From NCBI GenBank assembly GCA_020848655.1, contig JADLHU010000036.1, positions 1 to 41,322 on the forward strand: a stretch of DNA of 41,322 nucleotides, written 5' to 3'. Made by a program: the position numbers and the translations under genes. Shown here one piece after another: positions 34,180 through 41,322 of this stretch. Every line of letters begins with the position of its first letter. Positions within the stretch are counted from its first letter, which is position 1. This stretch comes from Novosphingobium sp. (GTDB taxonomy: Bacteria > Pseudomonadota > Alphaproteobacteria > Sphingomonadales > Sphingomonadaceae). Below the pieces are notes generated by a model, which saw only the letters and a list, made by a program, of their open reading frames with translations, searched no databases and was not told where the DNA came from.

Positions 34180-34797
34180 ATGAATTTTTCCGGCAGCATC
34201 TATGGCGTCGTGCTCAACGATACGGTCGAGCGGGCGCGGCTTGCCGACGCTTTCGGCAGCGAGCCTTACCGCGCGCCGCCAAAGGCGCCGGTGGTCTATA
34301 TGAAGCCCGCGTCCTCGGTCGCACGCCAGGCGCTTCGCGTTCCCGCAGGCGGGCTGGTGGCGGCACCGACCCTGGCGCTTCTGTTCGCGCGCGACGCTTG
34401 CCGGGTGGACGAGGCGACGGCGCTGCGCTGCCTGGGCGCGGTCTGCCTGGCGATCGACGCTTCGATCCCGGCCGACAGCTATTATCGCCCCGCCGTCGCG
34501 CAGAAGAACGGCGATGACACGCTGTGGCTGGGGCAAGCGGCAGCGCCGGTTCTCCCCGACGCGATCGTTCTGGAAATCGACGGGGCGCAAGCGCTGCATT
34601 TCCCGCTGTCGCGGCTGTCGCGCTCGCCGGCGCAATTGGTAGCCGACCTGTCGCAATTCATGACCTTGCGGGCGGGGGACCTTTTGATGATCGGGCTTCC
34701 CGGCGATGCCCCCGTTATTGCGCCCGGCACGCATATCGGCGTTCGCGGCGGGGCCTTGCCTGCCATTTCCATCGAAGCGGAAGGAGCGACGACGTGA
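34180..34797 (+). CDS. hpaG1: HpaG N-terminal-half homologue (isomerase/decarboxylase unit 1)
   Basis: This is a protein of about 205 residues from ATG 34180, with TGGGGA 7-8 bases upstream. It aligns with the first half of the E. coli HpaG bifunctional enzyme, for example YKAPP-like PYRAPPKAPVVYMKP, IDASIPADSYYRPA and LSQFMTLRAGDLL. The FAH fold is present. In the pathway, HpaG decarboxylates 5-oxopent-3-ene-1,2,5-tricarboxylate and isomerises the product. In E. coli the halves are fused; here they are two genes with a GTGA overlap, which fits a heteromeric enzyme. Confidence 0.85.
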   Translation: MNFSGSIYGVVLNDTVERARLADAFGSEPYRAPPKAPVVYMKPASSVARQALRVPAGGLVAAPTLALLFARDACRVDEATALRCLGAVCLAIDASIPADSYYRPAVAQKNGDDTLWLGQAAAPVLPDAIVLEIDGAQALHFPLSRLSRSPAQLVADLSQFMTLRAGDLLMIGLPGDAPVIAPGTHIGVRGGALPAISIEAEGATT

Positions 34798-35546
34798 AGC
34801 GCGCGCGGATATTCCATCGCGGCCGCGATTGCTGGGCCGACGTGATCGAAGGCGACACGGTGCTGCGCCTTGGCGACGGCACGCTGGTCCCCATCGACGA
34901 GGCGCAGTGGCTTCCGCCGGTCACGCCGGGCGCAGCATGTTATGCGCTTGGTCTCAACTATGCGGATCACAACAAGGAGCTTGGCTTCGCGCCCAAGCTG
35001 GCGACGCCGCTGATCTTCATGAAGGGCGGCAACTGCTTTGTCGGGCACAACGGCGCGTCGCCTCGTCCGGCGGACGGCAACCAGATGCACCCGGAATGCG
35101 AACTGGTCGCCATCATCGGCACACCGGCGCGCGATGTGCCGGTGGAGCAGGCGCTTTCGCATGTATCGGGCTATACCGTCGCGAACGATTACGCGATCCG
35201 CGAATATCTGGAAAACTACTACCGCCCGAATGCGCGCGTGAAGAATCGCGACGCCACGACGCCGATCGGCCCGTGGATCGTCGATGCGGCGGACTTGGCC
35301 GATCCGCAATCGCTTTCGCTGCGTACCTCGGTGAACGGGGTTACGGTGCAGGACGGCACCACTGCCGACATGATCCTCGATGTCGCGGGCCTGGTGTCCT
35401 ATCTCTCTTCGGTGACGACGCTGATGCCGGGGGACATGATCCTGACGGGGACGCCGCAAGGCGTGCATTTCTGCGCGCCGGGCGATGAAGTCGTCTGCGA
35501 GATCGAAGGGGTTGGCCGTCTGGTCAACACGCTGGTGCCGGCATGA
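34794..35546 (+). CDS. hpaG2: HpaG C-terminal-half homologue (decarboxylase/isomerase unit 2)
   Basis: This 250-residue FAH-family protein starts at GTG 34794, with AAGGAG 7 bases upstream. The long upstream frame overlapping hpaG1 is only read-through. Its hallmark is GYTVANDYAIREYLENYYRP, nearly the E. coli HpaG second-half sequence, together with GLNYADHNKELGF, HPECELVAIIG (metal-binding glutamates) and TGTPQGV. It acts with HpaG1 on the carboxymethyl-hydroxymuconate-derived tricarboxylate. Its stop overlaps the next start as ATGA. Confidence 0.9.
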   Translation: MKRARIFHRGRDCWADVIEGDTVLRLGDGTLVPIDEAQWLPPVTPGAACYALGLNYADHNKELGFAPKLATPLIFMKGGNCFVGHNGASPRPADGNQMHPECELVAIIGTPARDVPVEQALSHVSGYTVANDYAIREYLENYYRPNARVKNRDATTPIGPWIVDAADLADPQSLSLRTSVNGVTVQDGTTADMILDVAGLVSYLSSVTTLMPGDMILTGTPQGVHFCAPGDEVVCEIEGVGRLVNTLVPA

Positions 35547-35869
35547 GCCTCTATCAACTGTCCAAGCTGCTGTTCGTTCTCAATCGCGACGATGCGGCAA
35601 AGGCGCAGTTTCGCACCGATCCCGAAGCGCTGGTAAACCAGTACGGATTGACCACGGAGGAGCGCACGGCGCTGCTCGGTCATGACATCGGCCTGCTCTA
35701 TGTGCTTGGCGTCAACGGCCAGATCCTGATGCACTTTGCTGCGCTGTGCGGAATTGCCTGGCAGGATTACCTCCAGCAGATGCGCGATGGGGTGGTGCGG
35801 CATGGCCCGGTCCGTGCGGGCATCTACGCGATGACGACCGGCGCGGACGAAAAGGTTGCGGGATTATGA
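35543..35869 (+). CDS. LigA-type small subunit of an extradiol dioxygenase
   Basis: This 108-residue helical protein of the LigA family (protocatechuate 4,5-dioxygenase alpha subunit) has LSKLLFVLNRD, DPEALVNQYGLTTEERTALLGHD, and GVNGQILMHFAALCGI. The small subunit caps the active site of the LigB partner, encoded next with an ATGA overlap. The standard E. coli homoprotocatechuate dioxygenase has no such subunit, so the ring-cleavage enzyme of this cluster is of another type. Confidence 0.85.
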   Translation: MSLYQLSKLLFVLNRDDAAKAQFRTDPEALVNQYGLTTEERTALLGHDIGLLYVLGVNGQILMHFAALCGIAWQDYLQQMRDGVVRHGPVRAGIYAMTTGADEKVAGL

Positions 35870-36684
35870 GCCTTGTTTTCACCGGGGTGTGCAGCCACGG
35901 CCCCGGCATCACCGCGCGCCGCGATCTGGCCACGCCCGAGCAGCGCGATACCTTCTACGCGGCAATGGGCACGATGCGCGCGGCGCTTCGCGAGGCCCGG
36001 CCCGATGCGGTCATGATCGTGGCGGCCGAGCATTTCGCCAACTTCTTCATGGACAAGATGCCGCCTTTCGCTGTGGGCATGGGCGAAAGCTATCCCGGCC
36101 CGATCGAAGACCCCGACTGGCTTGCCATCCCCCGGCGCGAAACGCGCGGCGCGCCTGATCTGGGGCGACGGCTGATCACCGAAATGCTGGAAACGGTGGA
36201 CGTTACCTACTGCGAGGAATGGCAGTTCGACCATGGCATCATCGTGCCGCTGCACTTGCTGGACCCGGACAACGAACTGACCGTGATCCCGGCCAACATC
36301 AACTGCCAGGGTCCGCCGCTCACGCCGCTGCACCGCGCCTGGGCCTTTGGCGAGGCGATCCGCCGCGCCGCCGATGCCGTGCCCGAACGCATCGCGCTGA
36401 TCGCCACGGGCGGACTGTCGCACTGGCCGGCCACGCCCGACAGTGGCAAGATCAACTTCGCCTGGGACACCGATTTCATGGAGCGCTGGCTCGTCAACGA
36501 TCGGAACCGCCTGCTGGCCTATACGAACGCGGAAACCTATCGTGATGGCGGGCAGGGCGGCTTCGAGATCCGCACCTATATCGCCGCCGCCGCCGCAGCG
36601 CGCGGGCAGGGTACGCTGCACTGCCTGCTGCCGATCCCGGTCTATGCCACCAGCGGCATTGTCGCCACGATGGAGATTGCCTGA
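35866..36684 (+). CDS. LigB-type extradiol ring-cleavage dioxygenase, catalytic subunit
   Basis: This 272-residue class III extradiol dioxygenase starts at ATG 35866, which overlaps the LigA-like stop codon. The iron ligands expected from LigB are H11 (SHGPG), H56 (AAEHFANF) and E234 (GGFEIRTY). Catalytic histidines are probably those in FDHGIIVP and GGLSHWP. Given the surrounding hpa genes, the likely reaction is 2,3-cleavage of homoprotocatechuate to 5-carboxymethyl-2-hydroxymuconate semialdehyde. A protocatechuate- or gallate-like substrate is an alternative because LigAB enzymes act there. Confidence 0.85.
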   Translation: MSLVFTGVCSHGPGITARRDLATPEQRDTFYAAMGTMRAALREARPDAVMIVAAEHFANFFMDKMPPFAVGMGESYPGPIEDPDWLAIPRRETRGAPDLGRRLITEMLETVDVTYCEEWQFDHGIIVPLHLLDPDNELTVIPANINCQGPPLTPLHRAWAFGEAIRRAADAVPERIALIATGGLSHWPATPDSGKINFAWDTDFMERWLVNDRNRLLAYTNAETYRDGGQGGFEIRTYIAAAAAARGQGTLHCLLPIPVYATSGIVATMEIA

Positions 36685-37073
36685 TGGCGCATGCGACCGT
36701 CGAATGGACGGATAACCTTGATGGCACGTTCGATCGTGCCGGCCTGCTGGCGCTGATCGCGCAGGACATGCGGGAACGGGCAGGCGGGGTCTTTCCGGTG
36801 GGCGGAATCCGCGTGCGTGCGATCCGGCTGACCGAATACGTGATCGCCGACGGGCAAGGGCCGGACGATGCCTTCATCAACATCGACGTGAAGATGGGCG
36901 CCGGGCGCAGCGCCGAATTCAGGAAGGCCTACTTCGACGCCTTGTTCGAACGGGTATCGCACTACCTCGAACCCGTCTTCGCCGCGCGCCCGCTGGCGCT
37001 CTCGCTCTATGTCGAGGAAGCCGAGGGCTGGAAGCGCAACACCATTCACAAGAGACTGGGGAAACCCTCCTGA
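36684..37073 (+). CDS. hpaF: 5-carboxymethyl-2-hydroxymuconate delta-isomerase
   Basis: This 129-residue tautomerase-superfamily protein matches HpaF in [26 protein letters not shown] and LSLYVEEAE. It converts the enol 5-carboxymethyl-2-hydroxymuconate to the oxo form. The family normally starts MP, and after methionine removal Pro1 acts as the catalytic base. Here the second residue is alanine (MAHATVEW). The start is firm because it overlaps the previous stop (TGATG) and aligns with the E. coli start. Either the base differs or the activity is low. Confidence 0.87.
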   Translation: MAHATVEWTDNLDGTFDRAGLLALIAQDMRERAGGVFPVGGIRVRAIRLTEYVIADGQGPDDAFINIDVKMGAGRSAEFRKAYFDALFERVSHYLEPVFAARPLALSLYVEEAEGWKRNTIHKRLGKPS

Positions 37074-37879
37074 TGGCCCTATCGGACGAGACGATCGCAA
37101 CCCTGGCCGAGCGCCTGCATGTTGCGGAAACAACGCGCACGCAAGTCGGGCAGTTCTCGCTCGAACATCCCGGCATGACGCTGGAGGACGGCTATGCCGT
37201 AAGCCGCGCGTGGGTATCGCAAAAGATCGCCGCGGGCCGCACGGTCATCGGCCACAAGATCGGGCTGACGTCGCGCGCCATGCAGCGGTCCTCCAACGTG
37301 ACCGAGCCGGATTTCGGCACGTTGCTGGACGACATGCTGTTCCTCGACGGCCATGACATTCCGACAAGCCGCTTCATAGAACCGCGCGTGGAGGTCGAGC
37401 TCGCGTTCATCCTGCGCGAACCGCTCAAGGGGCCGGGCTGCACGCTCTACGACGTGCTCAATGCGACCGACTACGTGACGCCGGCCATCGAAATCATCGA
37501 TGCGCGGATCGAGCGGATCGATCAGGCGACGGGCACGACGCGCAAGGTGTTCGACACGATCTCGGACAACGCCGCGAATGCCGGCATCGTGCTGGGCGGC
37601 CGCCCGGTGCGCCCCAACGATGTGGATCTGCGCTGGGTATCGGCGCTGCTCTATCGCAATGGCGTGATCGAGGAATCGGGCGTGGCGGCGGCCGTGCTCA
37701 ACCATCCGGCCAATGGCCCGGCCTGGTTGGCCAACAAGTTGGCGCCGCATGGCGAATGGCTTGAACCCGGCCAGATCGTCCTGGGCGGAAGTTTCACGGC
37801 CCCGGTCTTCGCGCGGCCGGGCGACAGCTTCCATGTCGATTACGGCCCCCTGGGCGCAATTTCGGTGCGTTTCTCATGA
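37073..37879 (+). CDS. hpaH: 2-oxo-hept-3-ene-1,7-dioate hydratase
   Basis: This 268-residue member of the FAH-related hydratase family adds water to 2-oxo-hept-3-enedioate. The pattern [26 protein letters not shown] (metal-binding glutamates), [10 protein letters not shown] and [15 protein letters not shown] follows HpaH/MhpD hydratases. The start overlaps the hpaF stop as TGATG, and its own stop overlaps hpaI as ATGA. It supplies the substrate of HpaI. Confidence 0.92.
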   Translation: MALSDETIATLAERLHVAETTRTQVGQFSLEHPGMTLEDGYAVSRAWVSQKIAAGRTVIGHKIGLTSRAMQRSSNVTEPDFGTLLDDMLFLDGHDIPTSRFIEPRVEVELAFILREPLKGPGCTLYDVLNATDYVTPAIEIIDARIERIDQATGTTRKVFDTISDNAANAGIVLGGRPVRPNDVDLRWVSALLYRNGVIEESGVAAAVLNHPANGPAWLANKLAPHGEWLEPGQIVLGGSFTAPVFARPGDSFHVDYGPLGAISVRFS

Positions 37880-38640
37880 ACCGTTTCATCCAGGCCCTTT
37901 CGGCCGGCAAGCCGCTGCTTGGTCTGTGGCAGGCGCTTGCCACCCCCTACACGGCGGAAATCTGCGCGGCGGCCGGCTTTGACTGGCTGCTGATCGACGG
38001 TGAACATGCGCCCAACACCGCGCAGACCTTGCTGGGCCAGTTGCAGGCTTGTGCGCCCTATCCGGTAGAGCCGATAGCGCGGGTCCCGCTGGGCGAGCCG
38101 GTCGCCATCAAGCAATACCTCGATCTGGGCTACAGCACACTGCTCGTGCCGATGGTGGACAGCGCCGAACAGGCGCGCGCCATCGTTTCGGCCACGCGCT
38201 TCCCGCCGCACGGCAAGCGCGGCGTCGCCAGTGCGACCAGCCGGGCATCGGGTTTCGGCGCGAACAAGACCTACCTGGCCACGGCGCACGAACGGGTCGG
38301 CGTGATCGCCCAGATCGAAAGCCGCGCCGCGCTTGACGCCATCGACGAGATTGCCGCCGTCGAAGGGATCGACGCGCTGTTCATCGGGCCGGCCGATCTG
38401 GCGGGGTCGCTGGGTCATCTGGGCAATGCGATGCATCCCGAAGTGCAGGCCGCGATCGATCACGCAAAAGCGCGCATCGACGCCAGCGGCAAGCCCGCCG
38501 GCATCTTCGCCGTGTCGCGCGACGACGCCCGGCGGCGCATGGCGCAGGGGTTCGGCTTCATATCGATCGGTACCGATATCGGCTTGCTGGCCAACGGGGC
38601 GGCGGCGCTGCTGCAATCGGTCCGCGAAGAAGGCGGCTGA
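37876..38640 (+). CDS. hpaI: 4-hydroxy-2-oxoheptane-1,7-dioate aldolase
   Basis: This 254-residue class II pyruvate aldolase splits 4-hydroxy-2-oxoheptanedioate to pyruvate and succinate semialdehyde. Active-site elements are H44 in [10 protein letters not shown], the arginine in IARVPLG, the glutamate in AQIESRAAL and the aspartate in [12 protein letters not shown], matching HpaI. It is the last gene of the overlapping seven-gene block starting at hpaG1. Only 16 bases separate its stop from that of the convergent AraC regulator. Confidence 0.93.
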   Translation: MNRFIQALSAGKPLLGLWQALATPYTAEICAAAGFDWLLIDGEHAPNTAQTLLGQLQACAPYPVEPIARVPLGEPVAIKQYLDLGYSTLLVPMVDSAEQARAIVSATRFPPHGKRGVASATSRASGFGANKTYLATAHERVGVIAQIESRAALDAIDEIAAVEGIDALFIGPADLAGSLGHLGNAMHPEVQAAIDHAKARIDASGKPAGIFAVSRDDARRRMAQGFGFISIGTDIGLLANGAAALLQSVREEGG

Positions 38641-38656
38641 AGGCGCCGCGCCGCCG

Positions 38657-39646
38657 TCACGCCCCTTCGGGGTGGGCGGCGGCAAGCGGGCGCTGCGATG
38701 GATGCGCCATGTGGCGCCATTGATCGGCGCGCCACGCACCGGGCGAAAGCCCGGTGGCCCGGCTGAACATCCGGCCGAAATGGGCCGCGTCCTCATAGCC
38801 CACCGAAAACCCGACTTGCGCCGCATCCAGAGCCGTGAACAGCAGCAATCGCTTTGCTTCCTGGACAACGTGCTTGCGGATCAGGTCCGATGGCCGCAGC
38901 CCCGTTGCGGCCAGGCATACCTGGTTCAGCTTGTATGGTGTGGTCGCCAGCCGGCCCGCGTAGTGCTCGATCCCCCATCGCTCGGCGAAGTGTTGCGCGA
39001 CCAATGCCAGGAACTGTTCGAACAGCGGCGTGGCCCGAACGGGTATGCGCTGCGACCGTTCGCGCCCCTGCGCCACGCGCACCAGGCTGACTAGCGCCAA
39101 CTGCGTCAGCGCGCCAAGCGCGGTCTCCTGGAACATGCCAGGAAATGCATATTCGCGCGCCGCGCTTTCGAAATAGTGCCGGAACTGTCCGGCATCGGAC
39201 GGATCCAGTGCAATCACGGCAGGGTCGTGCACAAGCTGCTCGTGCCCGCCGAACGAAACCTGCGATAGCTGCGCGCGCAGGAAGGTGTCGGAGATGCTGA
39301 TGACAATGGCATCCGATTCTTCCGCGATGTCGAACCCGTGAATGACGCCCATGGGCATCCAGGTCAGCGTGTCGCGGGTCAGCGCATGCGTTTCACCCTC
39401 GACATGATATTCGCCGCCATTCCCGTGCCATAGCGAAAGCTGGTGCAAGTGCGGGTGCCGATGGCGCTCCACCTTGCCGCGATGGAGCTGCTGCCGGTCG
39501 CTCACCCGCTCGACATGAAGATACCCCAGCTCCACCGGTCGGCTGCTTTCGCCGTAGATGAAGTACGATGGGGGCAGGGGGGCTGTCATGCTGTGCTGTC
39601 CGGATGTGGCGGAGGCGATGTGGCTCGGATTTAAGTAAATGGCCAT
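38657..39646 (-). CDS. AraC-family regulator, HpaA-like
   Basis: This protein of up to 329 residues has an N-terminal cupin sensor domain (HRHPHLHQLSLWHG, HGFDIAEE) and a C-terminal AraC double helix-turn-helix (LATTPYKLNQVCLAATG, VGFSVGYEDAAHFGRMFSRATG). It resembles HpaA, which in enterobacteria activates 4-hydroxyphenylacetate hydroxylase genes. No hydroxylase is present here. The divergent neighbour is a Rieske gene, making that the likely target. Two starts are possible, 39646 or 39589 (MTAPLPPSYF), and neither has a strong ribosome site. Confidence 0.83.
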   Translation of the reverse strand: MAIYLNPSHIASATSGQHSMTAPLPPSYFIYGESSRPVELGYLHVERVSDRQQLHRGKVERHRHPHLHQLSLWHGNGGEYHVEGETHALTRDTLTWMPMGVIHGFDIAEESDAIVISISDTFLRAQLSQVSFGGHEQLVHDPAVIALDPSDAGQFRHYFESAAREYAFPGMFQETALGALTQLALVSLVRVAQGRERSQRIPVRATPLFEQFLALVAQHFAERWGIEHYAGRLATTPYKLNQVCLAATGLRPSDLIRKHVVQEAKRLLLFTALDAAQVGFSVGYEDAAHFGRMFSRATGLSPGAWRADQWRHMAHPSQRPLAAAHPEGA

Positions 39647-39680
39647 TGAATTGCAGAAAGCCCCCTAACCGGCAATCCAT

Positions 39681-39692
39681 TTATCATGTTAA
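39681..39692. promoter_or_regulatory. Palindrome TTATCATGTTAA between araC-type and Rieske genes
   Basis: This is the exact reverse complement of the 12-mer before hpaE. It lies 30 bases before the Rieske ATG at 39723 and 35 bases before the longer AraC start, so a bound protein could block or activate both. Confidence 0.6.
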
Positions 39693-39722
39693 TCAGCGGA
39701 AAATCGTTTGGGAGAAGATGCG

Positions 39723-40766
39723 ATGTTTATCCGCAATGCCTGGTACGCTGGCGCCTGGGGCCATGAACTTGGCACCGGCAACATGCTGTCGCGCAAGCTG
39801 CTGGGCGAAAGCGTGCTGTTCTTCCGCAAGAGCGATGGCACGGTAACGGCGTTGCGCGATCGCTGCAGCCACCGCTTCGCTCCGCTTTCGATCGGCCGCC
39901 GCGAAGGCGATTGCGTGCGCTGCATGTATCACGGCCTGGTGTTCGACGCGCAGGGCAAATGCATCGAGGAACCGGGCCGCAAGGGCGTCAGCCAGAACAC
40001 CGATGTCCGCCACTATCCGACGGTGGAACGCTACAAGCTGGTGTGGATCTGGATGGGCGATCCGGCCAGGGCCGATCCCGATCTGATCCCCGACTGCCAT
40101 TTCCAGGACGATCCCGCCTGGGCTTCAGACCCGCGCTATATCCATTACGACGCGGATTACCGGCTGATCCTGGATAACCTGCTGGACTTTTCACACCTGA
40201 CGTTCGTCCACGAAAACACGCTGGGTGGATCAAAGAAGATCGCCGAAATCCGGCCGAAGATCGAACAGACGCCCGAAGGCGTGAAAATGACTCGCTGGTA
40301 TCTGAACGAGCCGTGCGTGGCGCCCTATCTCGATGGCTTCGCCACCTTCGATGGCCCCGTCGATCGCTGGCACGTCTATTCGCTTTCGACGCTGGGCAAT
40401 GTCTTCGTCATGGATTCGGGCAGCGCCCCGGCAGGGACCGGCGCGCCCGAAGGACATCGCGTGCCCGAAGCGATGCAGTTCGTCGCCACGCAGATCGCCA
40501 CGCCCGAGGACGAAACCCATACGCACTTCTTCTGGACGTACGCGCACAACTTCAGGATCGAAGATGCCGAGTTCACCCGGATGCTGGGCGATCGCATCCT
40601 GGCCGGCTTCCTGGAAGACAAGTTCTTTATCGAAAAGCAGCAGGAAATGATCAAGGAGGGCGGTGCCGAAGGCATGGCCTTCATCCTTGCCGATAACGGC
40701 CTGGCGCTGGGCCGACGATTGATCGAGCAGGAGATCGCCAAGGAAACGGCATCGGCCGAAAGTTGA
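39723..40766 (+). CDS. Rieske oxygenase, VanA-like (3); possible homovanillate O-demethylase
   Basis: This 347-residue protein starts at ATG 39723, with GGGAG 9 bases upstream; an upstream TTG is less likely. Its N-terminus FIRNAWYAGAW matches vanillate demethylase-type oxygenases. Rieske ligands are in CSHRFAPL and CMYHGLVF, and the iron site is in DNLLDFSHLTFVH. It lies beside the hpa cluster, shares an operator with hpaE and is divergent from the HpaA-like gene. O-demethylation of homovanillate to homoprotocatechuate is therefore a plausible role (inference). The reductase partner is not in the window. Confidence 0.85.
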   Translation: MFIRNAWYAGAWGHELGTGNMLSRKLLGESVLFFRKSDGTVTALRDRCSHRFAPLSIGRREGDCVRCMYHGLVFDAQGKCIEEPGRKGVSQNTDVRHYPTVERYKLVWIWMGDPARADPDLIPDCHFQDDPAWASDPRYIHYDADYRLILDNLLDFSHLTFVHENTLGGSKKIAEIRPKIEQTPEGVKMTRWYLNEPCVAPYLDGFATFDGPVDRWHVYSLSTLGNVFVMDSGSAPAGTGAPEGHRVPEAMQFVATQIATPEDETHTHFFWTYAHNFRIEDAEFTRMLGDRILAGFLEDKFFIEKQQEMIKEGGAEGMAFILADNGLALGRRLIEQEIAKETASAES

Positions 40767-40810
40767 GGGGAAAGCCGGGCCGCATCGGCCCGATCCCTGG
40801 GTGGTTTCGC

Positions 40811-40856
40811 GAAAGGCGGGTGTCTCACCCCATCACGGGAGTGACACCGGCCTTTC
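40811..40856. terminator. Long hairpin after the Rieske gene
   Basis: GAAAGGC-GGGTGTC and TGACACC-GGCCTTTC arms pair around a 14-base loop, 44 bases past the stop codon. A weaker CGGGCC/GGCCCG hairpin precedes it at 40776-40792. It is likely the end of the Rieske transcript. Confidence 0.55.
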
Positions 40857-40895
40857 TTCGGTGCGATCAGGGGCGGACGCACTCCAGCCGCCAAG

Positions 40896-40926
40896 AAAAA
40901 GGCGGACATGCCCCGCATGCCCGCCT
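40896..40926 (-). terminator. Rho-independent terminator of gltA
   Basis: On the minus strand, 11-base arms (AGGCGGGCATG and CATGTCCGCCT) are followed by a T tract, 21 bases after the gltA stop codon. Confidence 0.9.
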
Positions 40927-40947
40927 CGTTCCTTGAGGTTTACTCGG

Positions 40948-41322
40948 TCAGCGCTTGTCGACCGGCACGTAATCGCGGGCGGTCGGGCCGGTGTAGAGCT
41001 GGCGCGGGCGGCCGATCTTCTGGCCGGGATCGGAAATCATTTCGTTCCACTGCGCGACCCAGCCCACGGTGCGAGCCAGCGCGAACAGCACAGTGAACAT
41101 CGTCGTCGGGAAACCGATCGCCGAAAGGATGATGCCCGAATAGAAATCGACGTTCGGGAACAGCTTCTTCTCGACGAAGTAGGGGTCGTTGAGCGCGATC
41201 TCTTCCAGCCGCAGCGCGGTTTCGAACAGCGGATCGGTCACCTTCAGCGCGTCGAACACCTCGCGCACGGTGGATTGCATCACCGTGGCGCGCGGATCGT
41301 AGTTCTTGTAGACGCGGTGGCC
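40948..41322 (-). CDS. gltA: Citrate synthase, C-terminal part (cut by window edge)
   Basis: The last 124 residues of citrate synthase are visible, beginning with [12 protein letters not shown], a hallmark block that contains an active-site histidine and binding arginine. The catalytic aspartate region ([25 protein letters not shown]) and the C-terminal [21 protein letters not shown] follow. It is the type II (hexameric, NADH-regulated in many proteobacteria) form by this ending. This core-metabolism gene marks the right border of the catabolic region and ends with its own terminator. Confidence 0.95.
   Translation of the reverse strand, partial: GHRVYKNYDPRATVMQSTVREVFDALKVTDPLFETALRLEEIALNDPYFVEKKLFPNVDFYSGIILSAIGFPTTMFTVLFALARTVGWVAQWNEMISDPGQKIGRPRQLYTGPTARDYVPVDKR

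Noticed and set aside
40776..40792. CGGGCC/GGCCCG hairpin as the Rieske gene terminator
   Set aside because: There is no T tract and a longer, more stable hairpin follows at 40811-40856.
1..41322. Insertion sequences, integrases, CRISPR arrays, tRNA or rRNA genes
   Set aside because: No transposase or integrase-like protein, regular spaced repeats, or RNA-gene sequence was seen on either strand; island origin by transfer therefore remains unproven.

Overview
This is a high-GC, densely coded chromosomal stretch most consistent with a sphingomonad (Novosphingobium/Sphingobium-like Alphaproteobacteria). The basis is a TonB receptor with an EIVVTAQ-type start, the aromatic-catabolism gene content and a gltA gene at the right edge. 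No sequence search was run, so the lineage is an inference. I see no mobile elements, tRNA, rRNA or CRISPR.

Layout. (1) 0.15-6.5 kb: a leftward valine/isobutyrate operon (mmsA, acyl-CoA dehydrogenase, 3-hydroxyisobutyryl-CoA hydrolase, enoyl-CoA hydratase, mmsB) with a divergent LysR gene and a TTGCA/TGCAA repeat operator between them. (2) 6.5-10.2 kb: fumarylacetoacetase, an SRPBCC protein and an APC permease. A 49-codon C-terminal remnant resembling homogentisate dioxygenase lies directly before the fumarylacetoacetase. (3) 10.2-31.9 kb: an accessory catabolic island. It holds a VOC protein, an alpha/beta hydrolase, a dimethylformamidase-like large subunit, a NylB-like SxxK hydrolase, a NylA-like amidase, two paralogous FAD amine-oxidase-like proteins, three Rieske oxygenases, an NTF2-like protein plus SDR, a class III aminotransferase with an aldehyde dehydrogenase, a TonB receptor, a NIPSNAP protein and a LuxR-type regulator. 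(4) 31.9-40.8 kb: a homoprotocatechuate meta-cleavage cluster (hpaE, hpaR, hpaG1, hpaG2, LigA/LigB-type dioxygenase, hpaF, hpaH, hpaI), an AraC regulator and a VanA-like Rieske oxygenase. (5) The 3' part of gltA.

Two regulatory patterns tie the genes together. A spaced motif, GTCR-N6-RRGGGTA, occurs six times in front of operons of region 3 and the adjoining part of region 2, always with the same spacing and oriented toward the gene. I propose it is the site of the island's LuxR-type regulator. A palindrome, TTAWCATGWTAA, occurs as the same 12-mer in opposite orientations before hpaE and before the VanA-like Rieske gene, with a weaker copy at hpaR. It probably marks the HpaR (or AraC) regulon.

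Working model (inference): an amide- or amine-containing, possibly methoxylated aromatic compound enters through the TonB receptor and permease. It is opened by the amidases, oxidised by the FAD and Rieske enzymes, and its amine arm is converted to an acid by the aminotransferase and aldehyde dehydrogenase. Arylacetate products, for example homovanillate, could then be demethylated and fed into the homoprotocatechuate pathway. No Rieske reductase or ferredoxin is encoded here, so electron supply must come from elsewhere.
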